64,000 bases of DNA from JABDGV01 sp964577935 (lineage in GTDB: Bacteria; Chlamydiota; Chlamydiia; Chlamydiales; FEN-1388), in the NCBI GenBank assembly GCA_964577935.1, contig CAZOAJ010000004.1, forward strand, positions 1 through 64,000, written 5' to 3'. Shown here piece by piece: positions 63,459 to 64,000 of this stretch. Below the pieces are notes generated by a model. It worked only from the letters and a program-made list of their open reading frames with translations. It was not told the origin of the DNA and ran no database searches. The position numbers were made by a program, and so were the translations under genes. The first letter of the stretch is position 1. Each line of letters starts with the position of its first letter.

Positions 63459-64000
63459 TCAGCCTTCTTGCTGAATAACGATTTTACCATCAAGAATCAC
63501 AGGGTAAATAACAAAGGGATGTCCCTTGCTTAAGTGGAGACTAAACCGTTGCATATATTCTCTAAATCGAGATCTAAAGTACTTTTCCCGTTGATCTTGG
63601 TGCTGCTTAAAGAGTTGCGAGTTATTTGCTCCAAACTCATGATCACGAAGAGCTTTAAGAAGCTGCTGAACATACGTTTCTTCGAGCTGATGCGGATCAA
63701 TAAACTGAACTTCCCATCTTGGCAAACCTTCGCCTATATTTTCCGGTGGAATAATAACAATCTCAAGCCGATCACGAACAACATCTAGGAAGAGCCGACT
63801 TACATCTGTTGCAAAAAAAGGTCCAGAGCAGACAGGAATATTATCATCGAATGATAAAAAGTCACTCTTACCCAAAGGCAGTGTTTTTGGATTAATCTTT
63901 TCAATTGTTGGTAGAGGATAAAACACACGGACAGGAATTCTACGGTCAAGAGGAAGCATTTCATTTCTTAGAAAGTCTACCCTCAAGTAACGAGCCTCAG
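63459..64000 (-). CDS. Hypothetical protein, partial at window edge
   Basis: The visible C-terminal part has at least 180 residues. Reading continues open through the last bases of the window (Glu-Ala-Arg-Tyr before the TTG at 63986), so the true start is probably outside. No family is recognised; the sequence is soluble and mixed alpha/beta (RIPVRVFYPLPTIEK; RLEIVIIPPENIGEG). It lies 67 bases upstream of the WaaG-like gene on the same strand and may belong to that operon. Confidence 0.65.
   Translation of the reverse strand, partial: EARYLRVDFLRNEMLPLDRRIPVRVFYPLPTIEKINPKTLPLGKSDFLSFDDNIPVCSGPFFATDVSRLFLDVVRDRLEIVIIPPENIGEGLPRWEVQFIDPHQLEETYVQQLLKALRDHEFGANNSQLFKQHQDQREKYFRSRFREYMQRFSLHLSKGHPFVIYPVILDGKIVIQQEG

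Overview
The window reads as chromosome of a member of the Chlamydiota outside the classical Chlamydiaceae, i.e. an environmental or amoeba-associated chlamydia. This rests on recalled gene order and content, not on a search. Supporting blocks include murB-nusB followed by infC-rpmI-rplT-pheS, surE near ubiA-ubiX, a NifS-like desulfurase beside a PP2C phosphatase, a MYG1-type protein near a HIT protein, cydAB, pyk, a Tyr/Trp permease, and numerous eukaryote-like or secreted proteins. The family within the phylum cannot be fixed from the sequence alone.

Layout. 1-5.4 kb: secreted and eukaryote-like genes (a tiny membrane ORF, a signal-peptide protein with a RanBP2-type zinc finger, a secreted cPLA2-like lipase, an APH-fold phosphotransferase), then tRNA-Tyr, tRNA-Thr and a SEC-C protein. 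5.4-11.4 kb: TtcA-like PP-loop enzyme, a MoxR ATPase coupled to a DUF5682/TraB-like protein, and a divergent Ser/Thr kinase facing an unknown gene. 11.4-17 kb: surE, a lipoprotein, tRNA-Val and tRNA-Asp, a YitT transporter, an orphan gene, ubiX and ubiA. 17-25 kb: LOG protein, a large hairpin, cysteine desulfurase, PP2C, a serpin with a P1 arginine, a CPBP protease, SRP RNA, MYG1, and a protein with two Myb/SANT-like repeats. 25-37 kb: HIT, isochorismatase and HEAT genes; an NMT1/ThiY-type ABC importer whose permease and binding protein are fused; M24 peptidase; Hsp70 with DUF2760; an amino-acid permease; HD hydrolase and MazG. 37-44.5 kb: Nudix, a secreted carbohydrate-related island with duplicated beta-propeller-like proteins, an Inc-like protein, duplicated small membrane proteins, a heptosyltransferase and an RluA-type synthase. 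44.5-54 kb, minus strand: pheS, rplT, rpmI, infC and a degenerate threonyl-tRNA synthetase homologue, then tRNA-Val, the oppositely oriented ytqB/mnmM, and folC, PHP, murB, nusB. 54-64 kb: TPR-like protein, pyk, rsmE, mnmA, cydAB, a WaaG-like glycosyltransferase and a partial gene at the edge.

The housekeeping genes cover translation and tRNA modification, envelope precursors, quinone synthesis with a bd oxidase, and folate. Between them sit host-interaction candidates. The most unusual observations are the catalytically degraded ThrRS homologue in the thrS position upstream of infC, the serpin with an antithrombin-like reactive loop, the Myb/SANT and RanBP2 proteins, the fused importer with an internal ribosome-binding site, and a cytochrome bd subunit I carrying Cys where the heme b595 ligand Glu is expected.
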